The notes below the pieces were generated by a model. That model saw only the letters and a program-made list of their open reading frames with translations. It did no database searches and had not been told where the DNA came from. Made by a program: the position numbers and the translations under genes. Source: a bacterium (lineage in GTDB: Bacteria > JAHJDO01). From it: a stretch of DNA of 5,004 nucleotides. Within the stretch, counting starts at the first letter, position 1; each line of letters starts with the position of its first letter. The stretch is from assembly GCA_030631525.1 (NCBI GenBank), contig DAOVKY010000078.1, positions 1 through 5,004 of the forward strand. Direction: 5' to 3'. This document shows, one piece after another, positions 4,997-5,004 of the stretch.

Positions 4997-5004
4997 CTCT
5001 GTGC
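4997..5004. repeat. first unit of an inverted octamer array cut by the window edge
   Basis: CTCTGTGC is the reverse complement of GCACAGAG, the octamer family seen at 93-116, and it runs into the window end. With eight bases only, chance is possible, but the exact match in the intergenic region suggests another array continues beyond the edge. Confidence 0.35.

Overview
The window is an AT-rich bacterial housekeeping block. Six genes lie head to tail on the minus strand, read from right to left: rpe (ribulose-phosphate 3-epimerase), ffh (SRP GTPase), rpsP (S16), trmD (tRNA m1G37 methyltransferase), rplS (L19), and a single ORF that joins RNase HII (rnhB) to a YraN/UPF0102 nuclease-fold domain. 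Gaps are 24 nt or less, rpsP and trmD overlap by one base, and no internal terminator is visible. The set therefore looks like one transcription unit for translation, tRNA modification and co-translational protein export, with rpe as a metabolic passenger at its head.

The ffh-rpsP-trmD-rplS-rnhB-yraN order is an ancient, widely conserved bacterial arrangement. Two deviations stand out. rimM (and the small KH-protein gene often next to it) is missing between rpsP and trmD, and rnhB and yraN are fused in frame. Both ribosomal proteins are enlarged with lysine-rich sequence: S16 has a C-terminal tail of about 70 residues and L19 has an internal insert of about 16 residues. The sequence does not name the organism. 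Low GC, strong Shine-Dalgarno sites, expanded basic proteins and scattered short tandem repeats would suit an uncultured Gram-negative lineage such as Omnitrophota or a relative, but that is a guess.

Left edge (1-222): this holds either the 3' end of a convergent plus-strand gene or the 5' end of a minus-strand secreted protein. The two readings exclude each other. It also carries an array of an 8-bp repeat (GGCACARA) and a TTTTTAA repeat. The same octamer family recurs inside the rpsP coding sequence, where it encodes part of the S16 tail, and one inverted unit touches the right edge.

Right edge (4801-5004): this is the non-coding leader of rpe. It holds a Shine-Dalgarno site, a long near-perfect palindrome, a TTGACA box, two identical 16-bp palindromic repeats 25 bp apart, and a T-rich 12-bp direct repeat. 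The TTGACA/TGTCAA box next to paired repeats resembles the end of a transposable element, but no transposase is in the window. I see no evidence for a wholly new system. The best lead is the RNase HII-YraN fusion, which keeps a complete ribosome binding site and ATG exactly at the domain junction.
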